Shown: positions 43,523 to 54,545 of the stretch, piece after piece
How positions within the stretch are numbered: the stretch's first letter is position 1
Layout: each line of letters opens with the position of its first letter
Assembly (NCBI GenBank): GCA_026260175.1
Contig: JAKCWW010000001.1
Span: 89,792-153,791 of the forward strand
Length of the DNA stretch: 64,000 nucleotides
DNA from: Reticulitermes lucifugus
Taxonomy: Eukaryota > Arthropoda > Insecta > Blattodea > Rhinotermitidae
Reading direction: 5' to 3'
Notes under the pieces: model-generated
Databases searched by the model: none
Told to the model about the DNA's origin: nothing
What the model saw: the letters and a program-made list of their open reading frames with translations, nothing else
Made by a program: the position numbers and the translations under genes

Positions 43523-46269
43523 CGCAGAGATCATTTACACCGTGGAGGATGTCTGAAATCAGGCATATTATCTTGTGGCTTTTATAGCTGTTACCTGTGA
43601 CATCGTGGAATATAACAAACAAACAAACAAACAAAGCTTATAACACAGACCTCTGCACAACTTAAAACATACCTCCCTTAGTAGGAGTACAGCCAGTCCC
43701 GTGAGTACGTACCGGACAGTCCACAGGTGCACCATACTTACAACATCCAGACAATATATCTAATATATAAGCACTATCATTTAAGTCCTTATCTAAATTT
43801 GATTCATCTCAAAGCAAAGAAACGTAGTTTTTTTTAAATATTTCAGATGCCAAAATTTAAATGTGAATCGATACTGTGTGACACAGTTTCTCTCTGCTGT
43901 GTACTGTAAGTCCCAATACACCGTAAACGATGTATTCTTATACGTTTATTTAATGGTTCGCCAAAGACTGTTAGATGGTTTCACGATATTACATACATAA
44001 TATCCTAACAGCATATGTAACAAGGACGAGCAGCTAGAAAATACACAACAGAATATGTTCCAGCTACCATTTAAAAATCTGGACAATTATTGAAGGGTCC
44101 TCTGGCACCACGAAAATTTCAGAAACAATATGAATATTTCTAATAATTTTAAAATATTCTACGATTTTGGCATAATAATTATTTGAATTGTTCAAACTGT
44201 CACCATATTATACATAAAAATATATAATTTATTAAATTTTTAACGTAATCTACATTAAAACACGTTTAATAAAAGAAAAATATGCGTAATATTAAGGGAA
44301 TTAGGATCTGAAAACTTTATTTTCGAAGTATCAGTGTTGTGACTCGAAACATGTAGATGGTATAAGTAAATTAATGACGGCCTTATTTCAATAAAATGTT
44401 CTGTTAGACTGTTTTTACACCCATGTAAAACAACAGGCAAAATTGTAGTTCTCTCTACCTTGAACTGCATGTTATGTTTTCATATAGTAAGCTGGAGGAC
44501 AAAGATTCCGAACTGTACAGCAGAAGGCCTTTCTCGAATGTGCTCTGCTGTTTATTTCTTGTTACAAAGAATTCTAGTTTTTTAATATCTTTTAACAATT
44601 TATTAGCTAACGCCATTTAGTGTAGGTTGCTAACATTTTAGTTCGCGACAGGTCTTCGAACATGCGTTAGATACAGTTTATGTAGAAAGTAAAGCAAAAT
44701 ATATGGGACTCGTTAAGTGTATATATATATATATTTATTTATTTATTGATGGAGAACCTTCCGTTGTGCAAAACGTTAACTGCAGAAGCAGGTTTTTATT
44801 TGAAACTGCTCTTGTGTTCCTGTATTGTAAGCATACTCAGTTAAGTGGACGAAATATTGCGTCTTGTTCACTACATGTAATCTACAGGTTCAGTTCACGA
44901 GAATACAAAAATGAAATTTATTTTACATATTTTTGTTTACAGACGATTGAGATCTCAACATCTAGGTATGTGACTTGTATAACAAATGCTGCTTACATCT
45001 GTGAGCGAGTTTGAGAATTAAATTGAAGCTAAGAATTTTCTTCTCTGGCAATTAAAAGTCATTAGAGAAAAGTGTTGAAATTGTTCCTTGTGCAAAACTT
45101 GTGTTAATATGTAATATCATGGTTATCGTTCAAAATTCACAGATGTATCCCAAACACAGTTAGCGCAGAACCAACTGTAATAAAGATCGAAAGCGCAAGG
45201 TACTAAATGTAGCTGTGTCTCTAGATACAAACGTTCATCTTTCTCTGGTAATCCCGGTCATTAAGTTTCTAAGTTGCGTTGTAATTACCCAATATAAGGT
45301 CATAATGTCCTGATGTAAGCTGAACTTATTATGCAGCATGTAATTTGGTAAGCCAGGTTTGTCGTTGGATGGGGGGAAGGTCAGTGTTATTCTGACCATT
45401 ACTTATGTAGCCCGGTGCGTCAGATTTCCCGTTGGAACTAGTGGTGAGACAGTGCTATTTCGGAAGATGACTAGGGTTTGATGTTTGTACGTACTTGTAT
45501 ATGTTTTATTATTTGGTTTAAGACAGCGATGTTTTCCCAGAATTTCATTTTCTTCTTCTTCACTTTTAGCAATATATGTGCGCAAATATAAGGGTGATAC
45601 TAGGGCTACCGTGGGGATATCCTTAGGCCTATTTAGTGTTGGTCCTAATAGTGTGTGTTTTAAAACTTTACTTGTCTTAAATATAGAAGAGGTGATCATC
45701 ATGTTTAATGATAAAACAATGTAAGCAGTAATTTATATTCACTCTTATGCCGTGACATGTGATTATATGTGTAAGAGGAACGAATGTTCTAAGAGCCTCC
45801 TATTACGTTCTGCATTCTTACTGCAGAGTCACTCCACTGCAGCATGTCGTAGCCACCAGCGTCTCAACAAATTCCTCCACACCACAGTGAACGAAAAGTA
45901 ATTGTTACAAGTTGGGATACTTTGTTGTTATACGCAAGTTTCACTGTTAGGTTTCTGTTGCTGGGGACAAAGGCACAGTTATTTTAATTGCTTGTTACTC
46001 TTAATGCACTTTATTTAAAGCGTGTTTCATATTTGTGTACAAATAAAAATACGTTGACATTGCACCTGTTTTCCAGGATTTAATGTATACCTAAATGTAA
46101 CAAGCACATTAATGTAACCCTAAGTGTAACAAGCACATTAATCCTGAAAAGCCAAAGTTTTCTGTATATACACAAGAGTTGTTCAGAATATATCCAGTTG
46201 TTTCTAATTACAGGATGGCCACAAAATATGTTCGGTGTTTCAAAGTGTTATATTTCTTAAACACCTTGT
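43523..46269. other. No gene recognised
   Basis: A long AT-rich stretch with AT-type simple repeats near 44718-44745. 45402-45465 resembles, in reverse, a short coding-like repeat (minus-strand VSPLVPTGNLTHRAT). Near 44330 is a weak variant of the cross-family module. No gene is seen. Confidence 0.45.
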
Positions 46270-46580
46270 ATATAACTTACCTCCTTAAATTAAAAATAAG
46301 GAAGGCTAACTAGATGGGTCACACCTTGTGTAGTAACTGCCGCCTAAAACAAGTTATTGTAGTACAGGTAGAAGGAAGGGTATAAGTGACGGAAAGACGA
46401 GGAAGAAGACGTAAGCAGCCACTGGATAACCTGAAGGAAACAAGAGGATACTCTAGATTGAAAGAGGAAGCACTAGATGGCACTCTGTGGAGAACCCGCT
46501 TTGGAAGAGGCTGTGGACCTGTCGTAAGATAGTCTACGGAATGAATGGAACTGAATGAAACAAATGGAAAAAGACACACC
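46270..46580 (+). pseudogene. LINE-C reverse-transcriptase C-terminus
   Basis: Plus-strand frames give RRGRRRKQPLDNL-like sequence, then KETRGYSRLKEEALDGTLWR and TRFGRGCGPVVR. This is a C-terminal block I know from insect LINEs and the same as the minus-strand copy at 54225-54545. The frame is broken and the 5' part is missing. Confidence 0.7.
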
Positions 46581-46810
46581 CAGAATTTGTGTTAGTGAAG
46601 CTTGTCATGTGCATAAATTGTAATAAGGCAGGAATCAAAATTAGAGTTTTCTCGTGCCAGACACGGAGTTTCTGGCTTGTGGTTTCAGTAGCTGCCGTAA
46701 TCCTGTATTTTAATCTTTCAACACTGCCCACGTGTCCAACAGCTTCAGAACCTCCTTTCTAACCCCCCCCCCAGAAAAGAAAGCCAAGAAACGCTAAATC
46801 TGAGGACATG
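46581..46810. other. No gene recognised
   Basis: Contains a C9 run near 46762-46771; nothing else. Confidence 0.4.
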
Positions 46811-47475
46811 GGAGCTGTGCCGGATTTACTTATAAGCTAAATAAGCTACAGCTACTGAGAAAACAGTTATCTAACAAACACAACGTTAATCATAAGTCTC
46901 TGAAAAAAACTAACACTTGACTGCATCTTTTCAATCTATATGAGGGTCGGCCAGAATGTGATATTTCAATGCATGTATTTTATGTCCTTTATTATCAACG
47001 CTATCAACAACAACACCGAATTAACAGTTCCGCTATTCCACTACATTTCCACGTAGTCTTCACCACAATTCAAGTCTTTTTCATGTGGTGGGACGAGATT
47101 TACTGTTTCCTGTTGACAAAAGTCCGCGTCTCATGTCATCAGCCATTGTTTCTCACCTCGCGACCTTCTTGAAATGTGTGACCGCCTAGATTTTGCCTCA
47201 GCGCTAAAGAAGGACAATAATTGTTAGGCGACTATAAAACCACAGCAAGTGGATTTTGGTTGCGAAATTGTAGGCCATGTAAACTGATTTTCTGACCCTT
47301 TGTCCTCTGTGTATTTTTAAATGTCCTGTGTCATGAAAACGTTTGCTGATGAATTGTTAAAAAAAATCTTATAGCTATACTGGCATTTGTTGCTACATTA
47401 GGTCTACACTAAAAATATAGAGGGGCCTCATCTTTTCCTCAGCTTATAGCCCCGCGAAATATGAATTCGGCACTG
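46811..47475. mobile_element. Probable hAT-type element containing a mariner end
   Basis: The left end 'gtgccggatttacttataag' and the right end, reverse-complemented, 'cagtgccgaattcatattt' form a short imperfect inverted repeat of the GGCCGGATTTA type. No target duplication is visible, so the borders are tentative. A mariner fragment lies inside. Confidence 0.4.
46942..47190 (-). pseudogene. Mariner 3' end with transposase C-terminus
   Basis: 'tgagggtcggccagaatg' at 46942-46959 resembles a mariner terminal repeat next to TA. On the minus strand the adjoining sequence ends in LNCGEDYVEM then a stop, like the C(I/L)NxxGDYVEK terminus of mariner transposases. The remainder of the gene is missing and the frame is decayed. 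Confidence 0.6.
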
Positions 47476-48139
47476 CCTGTGAAGTTCCTCCATAAAGCTT
47501 TTAAAGTGCTGAAAAGTCGCTGAAGGAAAGCTGTGCACGGTCTTGCCGGAAAGTCTTAAATTTCAGATCTTATAGTTGTAGATAACCGAAAGTTTGAAGT
47601 GTATTAACGCAAATGATCACAGTTATGGTAATACCAGGAAAGAAGGAAATCTCAGTATCTGCAGTGGACAAGCGCATCTTTGTTAACGTAAATTCTAAGT
47701 GTGTCTTAGGTTTAGTTTCTGTTTCATTTAGTCGTATGTAATAATTATGAAAATACGATACTTTGAAGTAATTAAGCACTGAAATTATTGTGTGAAAAAA
47801 CGTGGGCAATTAAGAATTTATAGTCGATTCGTTACAGATGTTTGGGCATGTTTGGTCGAATTTATCTTAGGCGAAATTTTGATAGCAAACTTTGTATTAT
47901 GGCAAATATTATTAGTTAAACTTTTTTAAATAAAAGTTTTCATTGACGCACGACAACACATCATTCGTATGTTTCGGGGAATCGGTCTGGAAAATGAAAA
48001 ATGAAACATTTTGAGGGATGTTGTGTGTATTTATTATGCACTTTATACATGTTTATTTTCATATACTCGTATAAGAGTATGTACCGTATTGATATGTATA
48101 AGACAGAGTAAGCGAGTCCGTGTAGTGCATTGCTTCTTG
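47476..48139. other. No gene recognised
   Basis: AT-rich; nothing seen. Confidence 0.4.
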
Positions 48140-48420
48140 AGAAGCTGTTAATCGCTCAGCCGATTAAGAGTATCAATGCTTTTTTTTTTGTGGCGCCCAG
48201 TAATTCATGGTCGTGTTTATATAAAAGCCCAACACATTCTGTTTTCTTAACGCCATTCTTGGTTTTACTGTGTCATCTGTGATCATTACGCGAAGGTTTC
48301 TCTTCCATTCATGTTTTTAGATTAACATTTTGTGCGTACAGTATTTGTCATTCACACAATGTGCCCTAACACCACACCAGGCTCATTCCCATTAATTTTA
48401 TCCTCAATATTTTGAAAATT
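48140..48420 (-). repeat. LINE-A 3' end, degenerate
   Basis: 'cttcttgagaagctgttaat', 'cgctcagccgattaag', a T run, then 'gtaattcatggtcgtg' and 'ttttatcctcaat' keep the LINE-A order, but the copy is strongly diverged. Confidence 0.45.
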
Positions 48421-50517
48421 TGTTGTATGTGCTTAGTATGTGTAATTATGTATGTTTCACACACAAATACCGCTCCATCGTACAAACTTATACAGCGTTC
48501 TGTTGCTTAGCTCCTTCGTAAAAGAGTTGTTTCAAATATATCCTGCTGTGGCTCGGAATTCTTGCACTCAATAAAGAGCCTTTTCCCTGAGTCATAAAAT
48601 TGCAATCTCATTTGGTGGGATGAATCATATTTGGAACGAACAGATAGGAGTGTTAGAGACAGCCATTAAATTAGTGTAATAAATGTGACAATAATAGTAC
48701 AATAACAACACTTTTGAGGCTGTTATGTTTTGTTTCTCGTATAATAAACATCCCCGTTATTGAAGTTCACACAGACATAACCGAAACAGTTCTCGCGTGC
48801 GGGTAGACGCTGTAGAATTTATATTTCTTAACTAAACTGGGAACGCTTATCACCAGTGGAAGCTCATTATGCGTTCTCCGCACATAAAGGCAAGATTGAA
48901 GAAACTGCTTAAGTTTTGTCATATAATTTATGTAGCATTTGATAACGTATCAATCAGTCTTTATGTTTAAACGCCAGGCGTTGTTGAAGCCTATTTTTGG
49001 TATCGTTATTTTGGTTTTACATCACGCAGTTACGCTGTAGAAGGGCGAATTTTGTAGTATATCTTGATAAACTCGTATGTAATAAAATTACAAATTATAT
49101 ACTCTTGTTTCGAACAATCTTTTGCAAACCTGATTACTCCTTACACCTAAAAGGAATGTAAAGTTTCGAAACCTTCCACAATGTCGGCTTCTCTAATTCT
49201 GATATGCTTGTGTCCTTATTATAAATTAATGACCCTCGCAGTTGACCGCAATGAAACTGTGTGCGAAGTTTGTTTTACTGGGTTCACCTTACCATGCTTC
49301 TAAATGTTCTTCCACCTACACATTTCAACAGTGTGAACTTCTGAAATAAGAAATAAATTAATGGCAGTCGTTGCGGAACTTTAAATGGTATGGAAGTTCT
49401 GCTACAGGTTAGGCACAAAACCAGAGAATAAACTTAGGCCTGTAACGAATCTTAGTGTAATTGCTTCAATAAGAGTAAAGGTCAAGTTGGCTTGTTACTC
49501 TACATGCCAACCGCGAGAAGACTGTCAGGATTGTTAACCTGTCCAGGCAAATACTGGGATAATCCCTGAAATTATGCCACGGCCGGTTCCTTTCGTGACT
49601 TTTACAATTTTTACTAACTGTAATCCGAATATCCAACCTTCATACATGGAGCAATGTTAGTCACTGGCAGTGTCGTAAAATAAACCGAAAATACAAAATA
49701 AAAATACGCGTGTCCCCGACGTTTGCCATCTTTTTTATTTAATGAAAATTAAGTATAATAACAGGATTTTTAAAAGAATGTAGGGCTCGTTAACAAAAGT
49801 GAATTGGATTTAAAAGAAATGGCTACTTATTTTTCAACGAAAATTCACCCTTAGAAAAATCATGAGCAGCATATGGCACACATAAATGCAACATCTGGGT
49901 AAAATGCAGATATTTCAGTGTCGAATCTGGCGGTATGTGTACTAACCACTAGGCCGTAAAGGTTAAAGGCGGTGAAACGAAACCATTTTGAGTTATATGA
50001 TTCCTACTAGGAATGCGCAGATTTGACGATTCTGCCATGGTGAAGATATGTATTCTTCTGACTTATTTCACCGTTCAACCGCCCCGGCTTAATTATTAGC
50101 ACTTACTGGCTGCGGTGTGTAGCTAGATTAGTTGCATGGGAATATGCATGTTCATTCACTTTTATTAATCATAATTAAATAGACGACCAAACCCATGTTT
50201 AATATTTAAATATTTATTAACGTCACCCTCACAACATTTCTCTGCGTAGAAGTTTTTAGAAACATTGTCTGAAAATGTTGCTACAGAAGCACAACTTTTA
50301 TCCTCAACTGTAAGCATTGCATCAAGCACGTTCTTTACTGCAGTGATATTGGCTACAGACTAAAGCAACGATCTAACACTGAGTAATAACTTAACATGAC
50401 TTTAAAACGTTAAATATATTGCATTGAATTCACAACCGTAAACACGATTTCCAACAGCAGACATGTTACAGCTTTAATATATCTCATAATTTCCGTCTAT
50501 TGTTCAGTTATCAAACA
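48421..50517. other. No gene recognised
   Basis: AT-rich. On the minus strand near 49925-49985 'ggcctagtggttagtacac' looks like the A-box part of a tRNA-derived repeat, but no good B box or tail follows. No gene is seen. Confidence 0.4.
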
Positions 50518-50958
50518 GTCCAACTACGTATACTTACAGTAGTTTGTTTACAGAACAATTATATATTGTTATAGTCTCCTACTTGTTTCGGCCGTCTATG
50601 GGTTACTATCAGGAACAAACGCAGTTACAAGAGACTATATGACGCATATAATTGCAGTTCGTCCACGTATAAAAAATATACAATTAAAATTCAAAGTTAT
50701 GAGGTGTGTTCAACTTGGTTTTATATAACAACTTTGTACATCCAAGCTGAACATGCTGCTTATAAGTTTGAATGTTAATTGTACATTTTTGCATGTACGA
50801 GCTGCATTTCATGACAACACATACGAGTGTTGTATGCATCTCTTGTAACTGTGTTTCTCCCTGACAATGGCCCATATAGGGCCGAAACATGTAGAAGACT
50901 ATAATATACGAGTGTAATGGTATTGTAAACAAACTATCGTAAGTGTATTTAGTTGGAC
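50518..50958. mobile_element. Non-autonomous DNA element with ~115-bp TIRs
   Basis: The left arm (50518-50635) and right arm (50840-50958) are inverted copies. Shared features, read on the left strand, are 'gtccaacta', 'agtttgtttaca', 'ttatagtctcctac', 'tgtttcggcc' and 'cagttacaagaga'. The interior is non-coding. Both arms carry the cross-family module. Confidence 0.85.
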
Positions 50959-51942
50959 TTTTTAATAATGTTACAACTTTTTTTTGGAAAAAGCATGCTA
51001 CTTGACCAACGTGAAATGCTTAAATAACTTAAATTTAAATTTATCAGAAATATTATAAATGTTTATATAATTAACTGTATTAAAATATGTTATTTAAGTT
51101 TAAACAAATATGGACTGCCAGAACCGTGTAGTGTGATAGGTGTGTAACAGTGGAGAATCCTGATCCGGAAATAGGTCTAAAGGAGCGGTACAATGCCACA
51201 TTGTGTACCCTTCCGCTAGAGTTGTCCTCCGTATCAGGATTCGCCCCTGGACTTTGTAGCAACATCTTATTACACACCTTCCTTCCTGCCTCCATCTTCA
51301 GTCTAGGTTATGACGTCTTCTGATCTGGTCGGCAGGTACAGTACCGCAGCTTTGGAAGAGCGTAATTAAATGACGATCGGTTTTCTCACGTCCGTTTCAG
51401 TCCATTTTTCACTGCAATCCAGTTATTCTGCGATGTATAGTATGTTACTGACAGAGTAGTGAAGTAAACGCAAAATACAAATACAGATATTCGCGGCTTA
51501 AAAGATTTCTTTCGCGTAAAACTTCTGATCTAAAAATTGAGGCAGTATGCTCCTCTGAAACATTTAGGTCAACGTACAACACTACACGGCATCATAACCC
51601 GTAAGATTTAATGCGAACGATAAGAATACTGTGTGTCTTTTGGAAACAGCATGAATTTTGTGTTGACACGAGCATTATCGAATGATCGTAAAGTGTATAA
51701 GAAGTTTTGGATTACGGAATGACGACGACGACGATGATGATAAACCTTTCTTTGTGTTATGCTTAGGGCTTTCAGATCCGATGTTCGAGTAATGGATGAA
51801 ATGCTGTGTTCCACTGAATATCAACTGAGTTACATAGCCTACTATCTCTTTAAATGTATGTCTGTCACTTGGCGTTTTATGTTATATAGCTTTATATAGT
51901 TATATAGTTATAGTTATATAGCCGAAATTCAAGGGGATCAAG
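50959..51942. other. No gene; small inverted repeats and M fragment
   Basis: Between 51139 and 51280 'ggtgtgtaa' and 'gaatcctgat' recur inverted ('atcaggattc', 'ttacacacc'). At 51282-51320 'ctgcctccatcttcag' and 'gacgtcttctg' resemble an M left end. A further M fragment lies at 51539-51603 ('gctcctctgaaac', 'cacggcatcataac'). No gene is seen. Confidence 0.45.
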
Positions 51943-52225
51943 GGCCGTGCCATGGCTCAGGCGGTTAGTCGCCGGCCTCTTACCGCGGAGGCCCGGTTTC
52001 GATCCTGGGTCAGTCCATGTGAGATTTGTGGTGGACAAAGTGGCACTGGGCAGGTTTTTCTCCGAGTTGTCTGTTTTCCCCTGTCAATTTCATTCCACTG
52101 GTGCTCCATTAATNNNNNNNNNNNNNNNNNNNNNNNNNNNNNNNNNNNNNNNNNNNNNNNNNNCAAGAAGCCTTAAGGCTGCGGTGCTTCCGTAGCATCT
52201 GCTGCGGGGCCCTTCACCACGCAAA
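51943..52225 (+). mobile_element. SINE-2, copy interrupted by assembly gap
   Basis: The head 'ggccgtgccatggctcagg' (A box) and 'ggtttcgatcctggg' (B box) are followed by the body, 'ccactggtgctccatt', then 50 Ns, then 'ccttaaggctgcgg' and 'catctgctgcggggcccttc'. The gap replaces the internal part expected from 40850-41118. Confidence 0.9.
52114..52163. other. Assembly gap (50 N)
   Basis: A run of exactly 50 N. The missing sequence is expected to be SINE-2 body and poly-A/T-rich sequence; the gap size may be nominal. Confidence 0.99.
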
Positions 52226-52398
52226 AGGGGGGGGATCAAGAGGGCATCATGTGCATTTTCTGAATTCTATATCAAATGTGGGTTCAGATTCGCTTTTACC
52301 CATCCTGCAAATCGCCCTGGAATTACAAAAGTGTAACGTAATTATTCTCTGATACGATTCTCGTTAGCGGTCAACATTTTATGAATGTGACTGCTTCT

Positions 52399-52640
52399 GG
52401 CCGATCCCGGTGGCCGCGCGGTCTAAGGCCGCTCGCTTGCTGGGACTGCGGGTTCTAATCCCGCCGGGAGCATGGACGTTTGTCTCTTGAGAGTGTTATG
52501 TGTTGTGAGGTACAGGTCTCTGCGACGGGCCGATCACTCGTCCAGAGGAGTCCTAACGATTGTGTGTGTATGTGTCACTGAGTGTGATCAGGTGCAAAAA
52601 TAATCCTCTACACCTACAATGAGTAGGTGTATGTCAGACT

Positions 52641-52684
<44 letters not shown>

Positions 52685-52692
52685 AAAAGACT
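52399..52692 (+). mobile_element. SINE-1, complete copy with (GAAA)n tail
   Basis: The head 'ggccgatcccggtggccgcg' and B-box region 'gggttctaatcccgcc' precede the body 'gatcactcgtccagagg'. The tail is an (AAAG)n run at about 52644-52690. An M element follows immediately. Confidence 0.9.
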
Positions 52693-52846
52693 GTCTTCTG
52701 GAATGTAACGGTTTGTTGTCGGGCGCTTAGTTACCGACGTTTCGGATGCAACTGCTGCCTCCATCTTTCTATTGAAGGAGGTGGTAGGTATATCCGAGAC
52801 TTTTGTAAATAGCTACCAGGTTACACGGCGTCATATTTCAGGGGAC
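52693..52846. mobile_element. MITE family M, complete copy
   Basis: The left arm is 'gtcttctggaatgtaac', 'agttaccgacgtttcgg', 'ctgctgcctccatctt'. The right arm, inverted, is 'gaaggaggtggtagg', 'gtaaatagctaccagg', 'cggcgtcatatttcagg'. It directly abuts the SINE-1 tail. Confidence 0.8.
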
Positions 52847-53129
52847 AGTGATCTTAATTATCATCTCCGCGATAACGTCATATTACAGAATTTTATGAGT
52901 TCGTATGTGATATTTTTCGACGATTATTTACGTTAAGATTCCGTATGAGTATATACAGTTTGTAACTAAAGTTTTTGAACGAACTTCAAGAGTTAGTTCT
53001 TCACATCAAAACAAAGAAAAAAGTTGATATAAACTTACGTCCAGAAATGAGTGGTTTTTGAGTTTAATTGAAATATTATATTCAAAAATTAATACCTTAT
53101 ATATGTAACATTTTACTTATAACTGACAT

Positions 53130-53300
53130 GATACATATACAATACAGGTTCCCTATTTAATAACTGTCGCGTTATTACTGTATATCAAGTCAAAATTCAC
53201 AACAAGCGCTCAAAATGTCCTGCACTGGAATCAATGCACAAATGGTCACGCCTGGTCATGACTCAGCACGTTGTTGGGCTGTACTTGAAAACCTTTTGCG
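53130..53300 (-). repeat. Possible Tc1/IS630-type transposase fragment
   Basis: 'caaaatgtcctgcactgg' followed by 'cacgcctggtcatgactcagc' resembles, in reverse, the N-terminal region of an insect Tc1/IS630-like element. No frame survives and no ends are visible; weak. Confidence 0.3.
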
Positions 53301-54224
53301 GACATATATTGATATGAACTTTATTCCTTGCTTTGGTATGGCGAACTCCTGAAATGTGTCTAAGCATTTCATATAACTCTGTATACACACACATATATAA
53401 ATATATATATATATATATCTATGTAGGTATGTATGTATACATCACGTCCATGCAGCAGTGTCCATGTTGAGAACTTAATAGTGAAACTAATCAAGAGATA
53501 CTACACATTTCGCACCAAACCCTGGATGCAATATAATTTCTGTCTTATAGGTCAATGCTCCACCCATCTCATCCGCTTTTTTTCATAATTATAATAATAT
53601 TTGGAGAGCAGTATACAAATTAGACTTATAGGCGTGCAGTTTGTCTAGCATCCTGTCAATTCCTTACTCTTACGTAAACCTACAAGTATTGTCTCTAGCA
53701 CCCCCCTTCTCGAACACCCTGTCTGTGTACTTCCTGCAATATGAGAAATCATACCACGCCTATACCAAACAGCAGGGTAAATAATAGTTTTAGGTACTTC
53801 AATGTTTACGTTTTTAGATAGCAGATCGGAGAGCATAAGCTACTAAAGCCAGTGGTAGCCAGCGTTTACCGAATATAATTTGAATTTAATTTATTCGCAT
53901 AAGAGATTTTGATTTATTTTGTGTTGTTTTCATGTACGTACGTGAACTTTATAGTATTTTCAAAGTATTCATTGTTATCTTTATACTGTGATTTCGTTCT
54001 GCATTCTGGTGACGAGACACGAACATGTACTTAGTTTTCTTTGCATTTATTGCTGCATGTTTGTCATACACAACGGCATTCGTGGCATTTTTTCACTTGT
54101 TTTTGCTCACGACACCTTTCGGTAAAATCGCACCACCCTCAGGTGGAACATCATCGTCTTATCATAAAATATTTTAAATTATATGTACTGTTCTGGTTGG
54201 AGGCACTATTAAGATTAGTTTTAA
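53301..54224. other. No gene recognised
   Basis: AT-rich with a TA-rich run at about 53395-53440. No gene is seen. Confidence 0.4.
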
Positions 54225-54545
54225 ATTTAATAGGACGATAGATATTTTTCCATCATCATCGTCTTTATCGTCATCACCACCACCACCACCACATCCTAGT
54301 CTCTCGTACCACAGGTCCATAGCCTCTTCCAAAGCGAGTTTTCCAGAGAGTGCGATCCAGTGCTTCCTCTTTCAAGTTCCAGTCTCTTCTCGTTTCCTGA
54401 AGGTAATTCTGTAGCTGCCTAAGTGTTCTTGCTCGTCTTCTTGTCCATTCTATCTTTCCTTCAGTAACGTGTTTTAGAAGGCAGTTCCCGCGCAAGATGT
54501 CTCCAATCCAGTTGGCCTTCCTTCGATTTATTTTATGTAGGATGT
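54225..54545 (-). pseudogene. LINE-C reverse-transcriptase C-terminus with (TGG)n tail
   Basis: The minus-strand frame 54495-54274 reads NCLLKHVTEGKIEWTRRRAR, then LQETRRDWNLKEEALDRTLW and KTRFGRGYGPVVRE. This matches the plus-strand remnant at 46270-46580 and is better preserved. A (GGT)n-like tail (54274-54292) and GAT-type repeats mark the 3' end. It is 5'-truncated. Confidence 0.8.

Noticed and set aside
49920-49990. tRNA-like stretch on the minus strand
   Set aside because: Only an A-box-like segment is visible; no B box, fold or tail.
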